A stretch of 64,000 bases of DNA from Parvularcula sp. IMCC14364 (GCF_030758415.1 NZ_CP132334.1:3050001-3114000), one strand, 5' to 3'. Numbered from the stretch's first letter, positions 42,993-53,979 are shown. The notes: generated by a model from the sequence alone, not told the origin. A program made the numbers and translations.

Positions 42993-45785
42993 ATGTCCAA
43001 AAAACTCAAAAAGGGTGATCGTCTGTATCTGGTCGATGGCTCTTCATATATTTTTCGCGCCTATCACGCTCTGCCACCACTGACCCGCAAATCGGACGGG
43101 ATGCCCGTCGGGGCCGTATCCGGGTTTTGCAACATGCTGTGGAAATTGCTCGCAGATGTGAATGATGACGCCGTGAAAGAGATGGGCACCCCTACACATT
43201 TCGCCGTTATCCTCGATCATTCCTCGCACTCATTCAGAAATGATCTCTATAGTGAGTACAAAGCCAATCGGGATGAACCACCGGAGGACCTGCGCCCACA
43301 GTTCAGCCTCATCCGGGATGCTGTGCGAGCATTTGGGCTGCCTTGTATTGAGATGGAGGGATATGAAGCAGATGATCTGATTGCGACCTATGCTGTTGAA
43401 GCTGACAAGGCTGGCGCAGAAACAGTTATCATCTCCTCCGACAAGGACCTGATGCAACTCATCACCGATCATACGACCATGTATGACACCATGAAATCGC
43501 GTAAAATCGGACGCGCCGAAGTCGTTGAAAAATTTGGTGTTGGTCCGGAAAAGATGATCGACCTTCAGGCGCTGACCGGAGATTCGGTTGATAATATACC
43601 GGGCGTTCCCGGCATTGGGCCTAAAACGGCAGCGCAGTTGCTTGATGAATATGAAACGCTGGAAACACTGCTAGAGCAGGCTGGCGGTATCAAACAGAAG
43701 AAACGCCGCGAGAACCTTATTGAATTTGCCGAAGATGCGCGCATGTCCAAGGAACTTGTCACGCTCAAAACCGACGTACCGAATGTTGAGCCAGCAGGCG
43801 GGTTTGCTGTCACGCCTATGCCGCATGACCAGCTCGTCGCTTTTCTTGAGCAGATGGAATTCACGACACTGACAAAGCGGGTGCGCGCCGCTGGCGGAAG
43901 CAAGGCACCTGTTGCCGCCGCGGCGCCAGTTACCAATCAAGGCGTTATTGATACCAGTTCATACCAGACAGTTTATACACTGAAAGAAGTTGAGGAGTGG
44001 GTTGCCAAAGCACATGCGCGCGGCGTTGTCGCAGTTGATACAGAAACAACAGGTCTAGATGCCATGTCAGTGCGGCTCGTCGGCCTGTGCCTTGCCACCG
44101 CGCCCGGCGATGCCTGTTACATACCCCTGACCCACGGTGCAGGTGACCTCGATCTCAGCGATCCGGACGCCGCAAAGCAACTGGATACACAAGAAGTGCT
44201 GGAGATCTTAAAGCCCATGCTGGAAGACACCTCCGTTCTCAAGGTGGGCCAGAATTTCAAATATGACCTCCTCATTTTCCAGCGCTATGGCGTCAATGTC
44301 AGCACAGTCGATGACACCATGCTTATTTCCTATGCAGTTGAGTGTGGATTGAACAAGCACGGGATGGATGAACTTTCCAAAAAACATCTGGGCCATGAGT
44401 GCATTAGTTTTTCATCCCTTGCCGGTACCGGCAAAAAGCAGAAAACCTTTGACCAGATCCCGATTGCTGACGCTGCAAAATATGCGGCAGAAGATGCGGA
44501 CATCACCTTGCGCCTTTACCAACGACTGGCCCCGCGCCTTGTCGCAGCGGGCAAGAAAACCATGTATGAGACGCTGGAGCGGCCTATGGTGCAGGTGATC
44601 GCCGGCATGGAGCGTGAAGGGGTTAAGGTCGACAGGGAAGTGCTCTCACGTCTCTCGGGCCAGTTCGCACAGCGCATGGCACAACATGAAGCCAGCGCTC
44701 ATGGCCTGGCCGGTGAGAATTTCAACCTTGGCAGCCCGAAGCAGATTTCCGAAATTCTGTTCGACAAGATGGGCCTTGAGGGCGGTAAGAAAACCAAAAC
44801 CGGCGCCTGGTCAACCAGCGCGGATGTTCTGGATGGACTGGCCGCACAAGGAATTGAAGTTGCCCAGGAAATACATAATTGGCGGCAACTATCCAAACTA
44901 AAAGGTACTTATACGGATACTTTACCGGGCAGGATAAATAATGAGACAGGCCGTGTGCACACATCGTATTCTCTCGCGGCAACACCGACCGGACGCCTTT
45001 CATCAAACGACCCTAATCTCCAGAATATACCGATCCGGACTGAGGACGGGCGCAAGATCCGCACAGCGTTTATTGCAGATGAAGGAAATGTTCTGATCTC
45101 TGCAGATTACAGTCAGATTGAGTTACGTCTGCTGGCACATATCGCCAATCTTGATTCACTGAAGCAGGCGTTCGCTGATGGTATAGATATTCATGCCATG
45201 ACAGCTTCTGAAATGTTCGGGGTGCCAATCAAGGGTATGGACCCGATGGTCAGGCGACGGGCCAAAGCTATCAATTTCGGGATAATCTACGGCATTTCGG
45301 CCTTTGGCCTAGCAAACCAGTTGGGCATTTCTCGCGGGGAGGCCAAAGACTACATTGACAGCTATTTCGAGAAATTTCCCGGCATCAAACAATATATGGA
45401 TACGACTATCGCCAGCGCGAAAGAGCAGGGATTCGTGGAAACTGTATTTGGGCGGCGCACGCATATTCCTAATTTCAAAATACCAGCCCAGCGTGGTTAT
45501 GCCGAGCGACAGGCGATCAATGCGCCGATACAAGGCTCAGCTGCGGATGTGATCCGTCGTGCCATGATCCGTATGCCGCAAGCTATCCAATCCAACGGTT
45601 TGTCTGCCCGGATGTTGCTTCAGGTACACGATGAACTGATATTCGAGTGCCCAAAATCGGAAGCAAAGAAAACCTGCGCTCTTGTCAAAGAGGTCATGGA
45701 AGCCGCCGCAATGCCAGCTGCTAAAATTGACGTGCCGCTGGTCGTTGAAACAGGTGTTGGCCAGAACTGGGACGAAGCGCATTAA
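42993..45785 (+). CDS. polA: DNA polymerase I
   Basis: The 930-residue enzyme fills gaps and removes RNA primers. The 5'-3' exonuclease domain occupies about 10-290 (YEADDLIATYA, SSDKDLMQL, GDSVDNIPGVPGIGPKTA). The 3'-5' proofreading domain starts near 330 with AVDTETTGLD at about 348, and its acidic residues are intact, so proofreading is predicted to be active. The polymerase domain has motif A ISADYSQIELRLLAH near 704, motif B RRRAKAINFGIIYGISAFG and motif C VHDELIFECP near 879. It is convergent with glsA, twelve bases apart. Confidence 0.97.
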   Translation: MSKKLKKGDRLYLVDGSSYIFRAYHALPPLTRKSDGMPVGAVSGFCNMLWKLLADVNDDAVKEMGTPTHFAVILDHSSHSFRNDLYSEYKANRDEPPEDLRPQFSLIRDAVRAFGLPCIEMEGYEADDLIATYAVEADKAGAETVIISSDKDLMQLITDHTTMYDTMKSRKIGRAEVVEKFGVGPEKMIDLQALTGDSVDNIPGVPGIGPKTAAQLLDEYETLETLLEQAGGIKQKKRRENLIEFAEDARMSKELVTLKTDVPNVEPAGGFAVTPMPHDQLVAFLEQMEFTTLTKRVRAAGGSKAPVAAAAPVTNQGVIDTSSYQTVYTLKEVEEWVAKAHARGVVAVDTETTGLDAMSVRLVGLCLATAPGDACYIPLTHGAGDLDLSDPDAAKQLDTQEVLEILKPMLEDTSVLKVGQNFKYDLLIFQRYGVNVSTVDDTMLISYAVECGLNKHGMDELSKKHLGHECISFSSLAGTGKKQKTFDQIPIADAAKYAAEDADITLRLYQRLAPRLVAAGKKTMYETLERPMVQVIAGMEREGVKVDREVLSRLSGQFAQRMAQHEASAHGLAGENFNLGSPKQISEILFDKMGLEGGKKTKTGAWSTSADVLDGLAAQGIEVAQEIHNWRQLSKLKGTYTDTLPGRINNETGRVHTSYSLAATPTGRLSSNDPNLQNIPIRTEDGRKIRTAFIADEGNVLISADYSQIELRLLAHIANLDSLKQAFADGIDIHAMTASEMFGVPIKGMDPMVRRRAKAINFGIIYGISAFGLANQLGISRGEAKDYIDSYFEKFPGIKQYMDTTIASAKEQGFVETVFGRRTHIPNFKIPAQRGYAERQAINAPIQGSAADVIRRAMIRMPQAIQSNGLSARMLLQVHDELIFECPKSEAKKTCALVKEVMEAAAMPAAKIDVPLVVETGVGQNWDEAH

Positions 45786-45797
45786 GGACAGAAACTG

Positions 45798-46718
45798 TCA
45801 GAACAGGTTTAGACTGGTCTTTTCACTGAACAACTCAAGGGCCAGAGTGCCCGCGAGAGAATTTCCTGCCTTGTTCAAGGCCGGGGACCAGACCGCAACG
45901 GCACAGACACCCGGCACGATTGCCAAAATGCCGCCACCCACACCGGATTTCCCCGGCAGCCCGACATGAAATGCAAAATCACCGCTCATATCATAGTGAC
46001 CACAGGTCATCATCAATGCGTTGATGCGATTAACATGTGCATGCGTGGCCACTTGCTCGCCTGAAACAGGGTCCACACCGTCATTTGCGAGGTAAAGCCC
46101 GGCACGGGCTAGTTCCGTGCAAGTCATTTCAAGAGCACACTGACAAAAATATGCCTGCAAGACTTCTTCGGGGTCATTTTTCAGGACACCAAAACTCTTC
46201 ATGAAATATGCAAGGCTGCGATTTCGATTGCCCCATAGGGCTTCTGATCTGGCAACTTCATCATCAACCCGCACACGCCCAGAGCAGGAAAGTTTTCTGG
46301 CAAGGTCAAGGATCAGGTCCGCACCACTTTGCCGGTTACAGTGAGTAATGATCGTATCAGTCACGACAATAGCGCCAGCATTGATAAATGGATTACGCGG
46401 AATCCCACCTTCCTGCTCAAGCTGGACAATAGAGTTGAACGCACTGCCGGATGGCTCTCGCCCCACGCGCTCAAAGAGGTTTTCGTTCTCAAAACCCAGC
46501 GCAAGTGTCAGGGTCAGGACTTTTGAAATTGATTGTATGGAAAAGGGCTCTGTGGCATTTCCGGCGGTAAAAATCTCACCATCTGTTGTGACCACGGCCA
46601 TACCGAAGGCTTTCGGATCAGCCTCAGAGAGTGCTGGTATATAATTGGCAACCTTGCCATTTCCAAGCTCGGGCTGAATCTCTTGTCGGATTTCGTTGAG
46701 TATCTTTTGCCATTTCAT
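45798..46718 (-). CDS. glsA: Glutaminase A
   Basis: The 306-residue enzyme hydrolyses glutamine to glutamate and ammonia. It is a serine-dependent beta-lactamase-like glutaminase with the Ser-x-x-Lys pair Ser63/Lys66 in PFSIQSISKVLTL. It also has NPFINAGAIV and the C-terminal LPGKSGVGGGILAIVPG. The length is normal for the bacterial glutaminase family. With asparaginase, PutA and the symporter nearby it supports amino acid catabolism. It lies 31 bases downstream of the DUF3445 gene on the same strand and may share its transcript. Confidence 0.95.
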   Translation of the reverse strand: MKWQKILNEIRQEIQPELGNGKVANYIPALSEADPKAFGMAVVTTDGEIFTAGNATEPFSIQSISKVLTLTLALGFENENLFERVGREPSGSAFNSIVQLEQEGGIPRNPFINAGAIVVTDTIITHCNRQSGADLILDLARKLSCSGRVRVDDEVARSEALWGNRNRSLAYFMKSFGVLKNDPEEVLQAYFCQCALEMTCTELARAGLYLANDGVDPVSGEQVATHAHVNRINALMMTCGHYDMSGDFAFHVGLPGKSGVGGGILAIVPGVCAVAVWSPALNKAGNSLAGTLALELFSEKTSLNLF

Positions 46719-46749
46719 ATCTGGCTGGTGACAGAGCGAGCTGTAAAAA

Positions 46750-47649
46750 TCAACCGGGCATCATCAGCCTTTTCAGCTCGTGGATGATTGGGCCCACAGC
46801 CTGTGCCAGGCCTTTGTATGAGATCTCCTCTGGAGTCATTTCTTCCAACTGACGCATCAAGCCAGCGGCAAGGTGCTTTGCCTTCGGATTTTCCGCAAGG
46901 GCGGACAAGCTGTCTGTGTGAATCCGAATGCTAAAAAGCACTGCACCGCTTTTTGGCAGCCGTCTCAGCGTCTGGCGCTCCACACGAATAAAAAGGTGAT
47001 CCACAGGACTGTCCCCTGATTGCAACCAGTCCGCATGACTATGCGGCGCCGGGCGATGCAGTTCCGGCCCTTCATCAAGCGACCAATTCTGACGCCAGAG
47101 GATTTTTCCCGGCAGTAGCCGATCGAAAACAAGATTCACTTTCCGGGCAAGCACTTGTGCATAACCTGGCACTGGTGCGTGCACCTGCTCGAGCGGTTTG
47201 CCTATTTTATCAGCCAAACGCCACGAAGATGGAAAGCACAGACATGCGGCAGAAAGGACATGGCTTTCGTCAGCCTGCTGGATAATACAGAAATCTTCCT
47301 GAACAAGACGCCCTGCCAAGGTGAGCGGTGCGTCATCAAAATCTCCCAGACGATAAGTCTGGCCTGTTGGCTTGATGCTTACTTCACCTTCCTTATACGT
47401 ATAAATATCAGGGAAGTTCTGTGATAAATGCTGTACAAGAACGTCAAGGACTTCGTGCTCTGCATCATGAGCGCCGGGCAAGCTCAAGTAAACATCTTCC
47501 CGATTTTTACTTAAAAGCGCTGCCTTCCGGGCAAGCTGTACGGGGAGTTTATCATCAATTTCTATCCAGTCTTCAGGCGTACAAAGGTGCAGGCCCATCG
47601 TAAAGGGGCGCGCACTGCCATCATATGGTGTGTAGCGAAAATCATTCAT
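46750..47649 (-). CDS. DUF3445 family protein (heme-dependent oxidative N-demethylase-like)
   Basis: This 299-residue protein fits DUF3445. Typical parts are MGLHLCTPEDWIEIDDKLPVQLARKAALL at the N-terminus, VLSAACLCFPSSWRLADKIGKPL in the middle and HLFIRVERQTLRRLPKSGAVLFSIRIH toward the end. One member of the family was described as a heme-dependent oxidative N-demethylase of methylamines, with a His ligand. Whether that activity holds here is not known. A role in using methylated amines would fit the amino acid and nitrogen focus of neighbouring genes. It is followed on the same strand by glsA. Confidence 0.83.
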   Translation of the reverse strand: MNDFRYTPYDGSARPFTMGLHLCTPEDWIEIDDKLPVQLARKAALLSKNREDVYLSLPGAHDAEHEVLDVLVQHLSQNFPDIYTYKEGEVSIKPTGQTYRLGDFDDAPLTLAGRLVQEDFCIIQQADESHVLSAACLCFPSSWRLADKIGKPLEQVHAPVPGYAQVLARKVNLVFDRLLPGKILWRQNWSLDEGPELHRPAPHSHADWLQSGDSPVDHLFIRVERQTLRRLPKSGAVLFSIRIHTDSLSALAENPKAKHLAAGLMRQLEEMTPEEISYKGLAQAVGPIIHELKRLMMPG

Positions 47650-47724
47650 CCAGGCAGTTTAGAGGAGCCAGAAGAAAAATGCAGCCAGCCGACTCTTGCC
47701 AACACAATACATGGAGCAGATTGC

Positions 47725-48627
47725 CTATCCCCATGGCCCCTTTGCATGCTCAGGCTGGGGCTGATAGCCGCTCTGCCCCATCTGGCTCGCCATAGCCTGC
47801 AATCGCTCAATGCGGTTCTGGGTGCTGGGATGGGTCGAGAAAAGGTTATCTGCGCGCTGGCCATGCAGTGGATTGATAATCATCATCTGGCCGGTCGCCG
47901 GATGACGCTCTGCAGTCTCATTGACTACCCGGGCAGCGCCGTTGGAGATTTTCGCCAGGGCAGAAGCAAGCCATAGTGGCTGACCACAAATTTCTGCGCC
48001 CATTTTGTCAGCTTCATACTCCCGTGTCCGGCTGATCGCCATCTGCACAAGGCTTGCTGCCAGCGGCGCAAGAAGCATGATGGCAATCGCACCGATCAAC
48101 CCACCATTATCGCGGTTGCCCCCAAAGAAAATGGCGAAATTTGCCAATGCGGTGATCGCACCGGCAATGGTCGCTGTAATTGTCATGGTGAGTGTATCGC
48201 GGCTTTTAACGTGCGCAAGCTCATGCGCCATGACGCCGGAAATCTCTTCCTCGCTTAATATACGCAGGAGACCGGTTGTTGCAGCGACAGCCGCATTGTC
48301 CGGGTTGCGACCTGTCGCGAAAGCGTTCGGTTGATCGTTCTCGATCACATAGATCTTTGGCTGCGGCATGTTAGCACGCGCAGCCAATGCCGATGTCAGC
48401 TCAGCATAGCGGCGAATGGCCCCTGAAGATGTCTGAGGGTCGACCTCTTGCGCCTTGTACATGCGCAGAACGATCTTGTCGGCGTTCCAGTAGCTGAACA
48501 GGTTCATCCCGCCAGCAAAAAGCAACGCCAGCATCATGCCGCCCTTCCCCCCAATCATGGCACCGATAATACCAAATAAAGCCGTCAATGCGGCCATCAG
48601 AATGCCGGTCTTGATTACCGAACTCAT
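47725..48627 (-). CDS. htpX: Membrane zinc protease HtpX
   Basis: The 300-residue M48 protease of the inner membrane degrades misfolded membrane proteins. Two N-terminal hydrophobic segments precede the catalytic motif [14 protein letters not shown] (HExxH). Two more helices follow ([21 protein letters not shown] and [19 protein letters not shown]). The third ligand region is [15 protein letters not shown], and the C-terminus carries [14 protein letters not shown]. These match HtpX closely. It usually responds to heat or envelope stress; no such promoter was identified here. Confidence 0.95.
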   Translation of the reverse strand: MSSVIKTGILMAALTALFGIIGAMIGGKGGMMLALLFAGGMNLFSYWNADKIVLRMYKAQEVDPQTSSGAIRRYAELTSALAARANMPQPKIYVIENDQPNAFATGRNPDNAAVAATTGLLRILSEEEISGVMAHELAHVKSRDTLTMTITATIAGAITALANFAIFFGGNRDNGGLIGAIAIMLLAPLAASLVQMAISRTREYEADKMGAEICGQPLWLASALAKISNGAARVVNETAERHPATGQMMIINPLHGQRADNLFSTHPSTQNRIERLQAMASQMGQSGYQPQPEHAKGPWG

Positions 48628-48699
48628 TTGTTTTCTGCTCCGTCAGGATTACCTATTGTATAAGAGATAATTTAGACAAACCGGTTTTCAATATCGCTC

Positions 48700-48951
48700 A
48701 TGACAGATAACAAAAATGACACGCAAGACAGCATGACAGACACACCCTGCACAGCGGACGGCATTCCGCTCGTGGTGAATGGGGAACGCTTGAGTGATAT
48801 AGCCATTCAGGCCCTGCGAGAGGCAAGGGACCGTAAAAACCAGGAAACCAGCATCAGCCAAGGTCGGCCTAGAGAAATCAATGGCCCTAAAGGTATGGAG
48901 CCCACCCGTTATGGCGACTGGGAACGAGACGGACGGGTGATAGATTTCTAG
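48700..48951 (+). CDS. DUF1674 (SDHAF4-like) succinate dehydrogenase assembly factor
   Basis: The 83-residue protein ends with the family signature REINGPKGMEPTRYGDWERDGRVIDF. Homologues in alphaproteobacteria and mitochondria (SDHAF4/Sdh8) bind the flavinylated SdhA subunit before complex assembly. The N-terminal half is variable. It is transcribed between htpX and infB, divergent from htpX and convergent with infB, whose stop is 35 bases away. Role by homology. Confidence 0.88.
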   Translation: MTDNKNDTQDSMTDTPCTADGIPLVVNGERLSDIAIQALREARDRKNQETSISQGRPREINGPKGMEPTRYGDWERDGRVIDF

Positions 48952-48985
48952 CCAACCACCCGCTTGATAGTAACGAAACCCTGTA

Positions 48986-51577
48986 TCAGAGGGTGCGCTC
49001 TTTTTTCTCGACGGCAAAACACTCGATGATGTCGCCAGACTTCATGTCATCATAATTGGCGAAGCTCATGCCGCATTCCTGCCCCATAGGCACTTCCTGC
49101 ACATCATCCTTGAAGCGCTTGAGCTGGGAGAGTTCTCCTTCATGGATGACAACATCATCCCGGATGAGGCGCACCTTGGCGCCGCGGCGGACCATGCCCT
49201 CGACCACGCGGCAACCTGCAACCTTGCCAAATTTGGAGATGTTGAACACTTCCAGAATTTCTGCATTGCCGAGGAAGGTCTCGGTAATCTCCGGATCCAG
49301 CATCCCTGAAAGAGCGCCTTTAAGGTCATCCAGCAGATCGTAGATGATTGAGTAATAGCGAATCTCTACATTCGATTTCTCAGCTTCACCCCGCGCCTGC
49401 TTGTTAGCTCTCACATTGAAGCCGATCACTGGTGCATTGGATGCTTCTGCAAGAATAACATCACTCTCCGAAATACCGCCCACGCCGGTATGTAGCACTC
49501 TGACGCGCACTTCATCAGTGGACATCTTTTCAAGCGCGCCGACAATCGCTTCAACAGATCCCTGAACATCTGCCTTGATAACAACCGGCAGCTCCTTGAT
49601 TTCTGCGTCTTTCAGCTGCGACATCATCAATTCGAGAGATGTGCCAGATGACTTGGCGTTGGATTTTTCACGACGCTGCCGCTGGCGGAATTCAGCCACT
49701 TCACGCGCACGCGCCTCAGAATCAACCACCACAAACTGGTCACCGGGCTCTGGCACGCCATTAAGACCGAGAATCTCAACCGGCATGGAAGGCTCAGCCC
49801 CCTTGATCTGCTGGCCCTTATCATTGATCAGGGCACGCACCTTACCCCATTCTGCACCACAAACAAGAATATCACCGCGCTTGAGTGTGCCGCGACGCAC
49901 AAGAAGTGTCGCTACAGGACCGCGCCCTTTATCAAGCTGGGCTTCAACGACAGCACCATCTGCCGGGCGATCAGGATTGGCCTTGAGTTCTAGCAGCTCT
50001 GACTGGAGAACGATGGCTTCCTGCAAGCCGTCAAGATTGATCTTCTCAAGAGCGGAAACTTCCACATCCTGAACTTCACCCCCCATACCTTCCACCTGCA
50101 GTTCGTACTGTAGAAGGTCTGTACGCACCTTGTTAGCATCAGCCTGAGGTCGGTCAATCTTGTTGATGGCAACAATGATAGGTACTTCGGCTGCCTTGGC
50201 GTGGCTGATTGCCTCAACTGTCTGGGGCATGACAGAATCATCTGCGGCCACAACAATAATGACAATGTCAGTGACCTTTGCGCCACGCGCACGCATCTGT
50301 GTAAAGGCTGCGTGGCCTGGAGTATCCAGGAAAGTAATCCTCTGCCCGCTGTCAATTTCAATCTGATAGGCACCGATATGCTGGGTGATACCACCCGCCT
50401 CACCGGCAACAACATCAGTTTGACGCAGCGCATCGAGAAGTGATGTCTTGCCGTGATCCACGTGGCCCATAATAGTGACCACGGGAGGACGTGGATGCAT
50501 ATCCTCTTCCCGGTCAGCATCGCCTTCCAGGCCTTCTTCAACATCAGCTTCGGAAACACGCTTCACTGTGTGGCCAAGATCTTCAACGACCAACTGAGCC
50601 GTGTCTGCATCAAGAATGGCATTTGCCGTCACCATCTGACCCTGCTTCATCAGCTCCTTGACGAGGTCAACGGCACGCATTGCCATGCGCTGCGCCAGGT
50701 CCTGCACAGTAATGGTTTCAGGCACGATAACTTCACGCGCCTGCTTGGATCCATCGGAACCACGTGTCTGGCGGGCCTGCTTTTCCCGTTCACGCGCCCG
50801 GCGCACGGATGCCAGAGAGCGCTGCCGCTCCTCGTCATCAAGCGCGTTGGCGATGGTCAGCTTACCGGTGCGTCGACGATTTTCCTTTGGCTTCGCCTGA
50901 GTACGGCTCTCATTGTCAAAGTTACGCTTTGTCTTGATACGCCCGCCAAGCTCAGCAAGCGGATTATCCGCGTCTTTCTCGAAGCTGCGGCCTTCTTTTT
51001 CTTTCGGCTCTTCGCGGCCCTTGGGGCGTGAATCTGTTTTAGAGGCATTGCGCTTTTTGCGCTCTTCCTCTTCGCGCTCGAGTGACTCACGTGCTTCAGC
51101 TTCAGCTTTGGCTCTTGCCTCTGCTTCGCGGCTACGCTTTTCCTCTTCCTCAGCGACACGCTTGCGCTCTGCTTCAAGTTTTTCGCGCTCTTCGCTCTCG
51201 CGTTTTTCACGCGCAGCGCGCTCAGCTTCTTCTCGCTGGCGTTTTTCCTGCTCCTGAACCTTTGCAGCCTTCAAGGCAACCTCAATGCGCTTCTTCTCTG
51301 TGTCAGAGAGCGTGCGCAAAACCTTGCCATCTTTCTTTGGATCCACTGCAGGAGCAGCAGGTTTGGGTGCCGGCTTTTCAACAACCGGCTTGACCTCTTT
51401 CGGCGCAGGCGCTGCACCAATTTTGGGCGCAATTGTGCGTCTTTTCTTGGTCTCGACAACGACCGTCTTCGAGCGCCCATGCGAAAAGCTCTGCTTCACA
51501 GAACCTGTTTCTGTTTTACGCAGGGTCAGCGGCTTCCGCTTCGGCTTTGACGTTTCGTCTTTTGTTTCTTCGCTCAT
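48986..51577 (-). CDS. infB: Translation initiation factor IF-2
   Basis: ATG 51577 follows GGAGA at proper distance and yields 863 residues. An upstream in-frame start would add 19 residues without a ribosome site. The N-terminal part has an IF2-associated segment and a long Lys/Glu/Arg coiled-coil (about 80-240). An IF2_N domain then precedes the GTPase domain: G1 [10 protein letters not shown]3 DTPGHAAF and G4 NKID. The C-terminal domains end in [12 protein letters not shown]. It delivers fMet-tRNA to the 30S subunit. The gene is last in this block. The usual downstream genes rbfA and truB are not here, since a convergent gene follows. Confidence 0.97.
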   Translation of the reverse strand: MSEETKDETSKPKRKPLTLRKTETGSVKQSFSHGRSKTVVVETKKRRTIAPKIGAAPAPKEVKPVVEKPAPKPAAPAVDPKKDGKVLRTLSDTEKKRIEVALKAAKVQEQEKRQREEAERAAREKRESEEREKLEAERKRVAEEEEKRSREAEARAKAEAEARESLEREEEERKKRNASKTDSRPKGREEPKEKEGRSFEKDADNPLAELGGRIKTKRNFDNESRTQAKPKENRRRTGKLTIANALDDEERQRSLASVRRAREREKQARQTRGSDGSKQAREVIVPETITVQDLAQRMAMRAVDLVKELMKQGQMVTANAILDADTAQLVVEDLGHTVKRVSEADVEEGLEGDADREEDMHPRPPVVTIMGHVDHGKTSLLDALRQTDVVAGEAGGITQHIGAYQIEIDSGQRITFLDTPGHAAFTQMRARGAKVTDIVIIVVAADDSVMPQTVEAISHAKAAEVPIIVAINKIDRPQADANKVRTDLLQYELQVEGMGGEVQDVEVSALEKINLDGLQEAIVLQSELLELKANPDRPADGAVVEAQLDKGRGPVATLLVRRGTLKRGDILVCGAEWGKVRALINDKGQQIKGAEPSMPVEILGLNGVPEPGDQFVVVDSEARAREVAEFRQRQRREKSNAKSSGTSLELMMSQLKDAEIKELPVVIKADVQGSVEAIVGALEKMSTDEVRVRVLHTGVGGISESDVILAEASNAPVIGFNVRANKQARGEAEKSNVEIRYYSIIYDLLDDLKGALSGMLDPEITETFLGNAEILEVFNISKFGKVAGCRVVEGMVRRGAKVRLIRDDVVIHEGELSQLKRFKDDVQEVPMGQECGMSFANYDDMKSGDIIECFAVEKKERTL

Positions 51578-51673
51578 CAAGTCTCCAGCTACCCGACATG
51601 CGGGCAGACTTTCCAAATTAGAGGTGAAGGACATAGCGCCCCTGCCGGGCAGGGTCTACAGCGCTTCACCGTT

Positions 51674-52384
51674 TTATTCGGGGTTTCCCCCATGTTCTTC
51701 ATACGCAGGCAAGAAGCCTGCGAGCCGTTCAACTTCCTTCAGGAAGGTACTCAGCGCTTTTTTTCGCTTCAGGCCAATATGCACGGAATTCGTGCTCCCA
51801 AGGGCCTGATCCAGTTGCATCCCGGAAAAACTGCTCACAACCGTGCAAGCTCCAGGCATAGCCGAAATGATCTTCAGGATCTTGTCGCGACCATCCGCTG
51901 CACTGTCAGATGCGTGGATATAGGCAACAAAGTCCGATTTTTTAAGCCCTTCCTTCACTTTTTCAAAGCCCATCACCAGATTACCAGATCGCCGCTCTAG
52001 ACCGAGAGCGTTGAGCGCTCTTTTTTCCAGCCCGGCCCGGATCAAATCCACAAGCCCGTCAGCCCCTTCGATCACTTTAGCCTGTCCGCGAAAGCTGCGC
52101 GAAAAAGCATTGGCTTTGACGGCCTGCCGGACGGCCACTTCACTGGCTGTTGTCCAGGCACCACGCCCCGGCAATTTGCCTGCAAGGTCCGGCACCACGT
52201 GATCGTCCGGTCCGAGCACAAACCTTATACACTGTGCAGTGGGCGAAAGTGCCTCGCCACTGGCAATGCACTTCCTGTCATTGTGACGCCCTTTGGCCGG
52301 TCGTGCGATGGTATCAGGCGTTTTCAGTCGCGGCCTCCTCTTCTGCTGCCCTGGCATCAAGGTCAGCCTGCGTTTCCCAGCCAA
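51674..52384 (-). CDS. ylxR: YlxR (DUF448) RNA-binding protein with L7Ae-like C-terminus
   Basis: The product has 236 residues. The YlxR motif is RHNDRKCIASGEAL and continues to KLPGRGAWTT (GRGAY/W signature). The C-terminal half (about 120-215) resembles a ribosomal L7Ae-type RNA-binding domain, an arrangement common in alphaproteobacteria. The 5' end overlaps the nusA 3' end by 71 bases when the most upstream start (52384) is used. ATG 52357 is an alternative that still overlaps. It lies between nusA and infB as in most bacteria and is likely co-transcribed with them. Confidence 0.88.
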   Translation of the reverse strand: MAGKRRLTLMPGQQKRRPRLKTPDTIARPAKGRHNDRKCIASGEALSPTAQCIRFVLGPDDHVVPDLAGKLPGRGAWTTASEVAVRQAVKANAFSRSFRGQAKVIEGADGLVDLIRAGLEKRALNALGLERRSGNLVMGFEKVKEGLKKSDFVAYIHASDSAADGRDKILKIISAMPGACTVVSSFSGMQLDQALGSTNSVHIGLKRKKALSTFLKEVERLAGFLPAYEEHGGNPE

Positions 52385-53912
52385 CAGCCCGTCGCGCCTT
52401 GTTGATCAACTCTTCTGCAGCATCAGGCTTGATACGGAACTCTTCGAGCATACCTTCGTAGTGCTTTTTCTCGCCATTAACATGCTCGGTCCAGCCCGTG
52501 AGGTCATCCGAGGCACAGCCCGCGAGGTCTTCAACGCTCTTAACGCCTTCTTCGGCAAGCGCGATGACCATTTTCGCGCTCAGCCCGTCCATGTGGTAGA
52601 GATCGTCCTCCACCCCAAGCTCAAGACGTTTTTCGTTCAACTGCTGCGCTTCCTTGTCGAGGAATTCATTGGCCCGGGCCTGGAGCTCCTCTGCGGTTTC
52701 TTCGTCGAAGCCTTCGATGACAGCAATTTCTCCCAGATCCACATAGGCAAGTTCCTCAATCCGTGAGAAACCCTCCGAAACCAGAAGGCCAGCAATAATA
52801 TCATCCACGTCCAACGCTTCCATGAAACGCTCGGAGCGGACAGCATATTCCTTCTGTCGTTTGGCGGATTCTTCTTCTTCCGTCATGATGTCGATTTCAA
52901 AACCGGAAAGCTGCGACGCCAACCGGACATTCTGCCCACGCCGACCGATGGCAAGTGACAACTGCTCATCCGGCACCACAACTTCGATACGCTCGGACTC
53001 TTCATCAAGCACAACCTTGCTGACTTCCGCAGGCGCCAGGGCATTCACAATAAATGTCGCAATGTCATCAGACCACGGCACAATATCAATTTTCTCGCCG
53101 CCGAGTTCATTCACGACCGCTTGTACACGGCTACCACGCATACCAACACAGGCACCAACAGGATCAATCGATCCGTCATGAGACATGACGCCGATTTTAG
53201 CCCGGCTCCCGGGATCTCTTGCGACTGCCTTGATCTCGATCACACGATCATAGACTTCTGGCACTTCCTGTTCAAACAGGCGCGCCATAAATTGTGGGTG
53301 TGTACGTGAGAGAAAAATCTGTGGGCCTCGCTGCTCACGGCGTACATCTGCAATATAGCTGCGGATACGATCACCCTGCCGAACGGCCTCGCGCGGCAGT
53401 TGCTGATCCCGGCGCAGAACAGCCTCAGAGCGACCAAGGTCAACAACCACATGACCGTATTCTATACGCTTCACGATACCGCTGATGATTTCCCCAACCC
53501 GGTCTTTATACTCTTCATACTGACGCTCACGTTCAGCATCTCGCACCTTCTGTGTGATGACTTGCTTGGCGCTGGACGCATCCTTGTGCCCAAACTCAAC
53601 TGGCGGCAAAGGGTCTGAAAGGAAGTCACCGACTTCCGCTTCAGGATTACGTGCCGTCGCATCTGACAGCAAAATTTCTGCTGACTCGTTCTCGACCTCT
53701 TCAACCACTTCCATCAAACGCCACAGGCGTGTTTCGCCAGTATCTGGATTGATCTCCACCTTGATATTCGTCTCGTGCCCGTAATGCGAGCGCGCTGCGC
53801 GCGCCATCGCATCCTCCAGTGCTTCGACAACGATTGCCTTATCAATGGATTTTTCGCGGGCAACAGCCTCAGCGATTTGAATCAGTTCGAGCCTGTTGTG
53901 GCTAACGGCCAT
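52314..53912 (-). CDS. nusA: Transcription termination/antitermination factor NusA
   Basis: The 532-residue RNA polymerase cofactor contains the N-terminal polymerase-binding domain (1-125) and an S1 domain (about 135-200, GEIISGIVKRIEYGHVVVDLG). Two KH domains (about 230-345) follow, with GACVGMRGSRVQAVVNELGGEKIDIV and AIGRRGQNVRLASQL. Two C-terminal helix-hairpin-helix acidic repeats (about 365-500) complete it. The ATG at 53912 is preceded by GGAG. It sits between rimP and ylxR in the standard order. In E. coli this operon is autoregulated by NusA at terminators upstream of rimP, which bears on the hairpin seen at 54519. Confidence 0.97.
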   Translation of the reverse strand: MAVSHNRLELIQIAEAVAREKSIDKAIVVEALEDAMARAARSHYGHETNIKVEINPDTGETRLWRLMEVVEEVENESAEILLSDATARNPEAEVGDFLSDPLPPVEFGHKDASSAKQVITQKVRDAERERQYEEYKDRVGEIISGIVKRIEYGHVVVDLGRSEAVLRRDQQLPREAVRQGDRIRSYIADVRREQRGPQIFLSRTHPQFMARLFEQEVPEVYDRVIEIKAVARDPGSRAKIGVMSHDGSIDPVGACVGMRGSRVQAVVNELGGEKIDIVPWSDDIATFIVNALAPAEVSKVVLDEESERIEVVVPDEQLSLAIGRRGQNVRLASQLSGFEIDIMTEEEESAKRQKEYAVRSERFMEALDVDDIIAGLLVSEGFSRIEELAYVDLGEIAVIEGFDEETAEELQARANEFLDKEAQQLNEKRLELGVEDDLYHMDGLSAKMVIALAEEGVKSVEDLAGCASDDLTGWTEHVNGEKKHYEGMLEEFRIKPDAAEELINKARRAVGWETQADLDARAAEEEAATENA

Positions 53913-53979
53913 TTTTAGTCTCCATGGTGATTAACTCCCTTAATCATTCCTGTATGCATTTTATTTCGCGCCCCGGACG

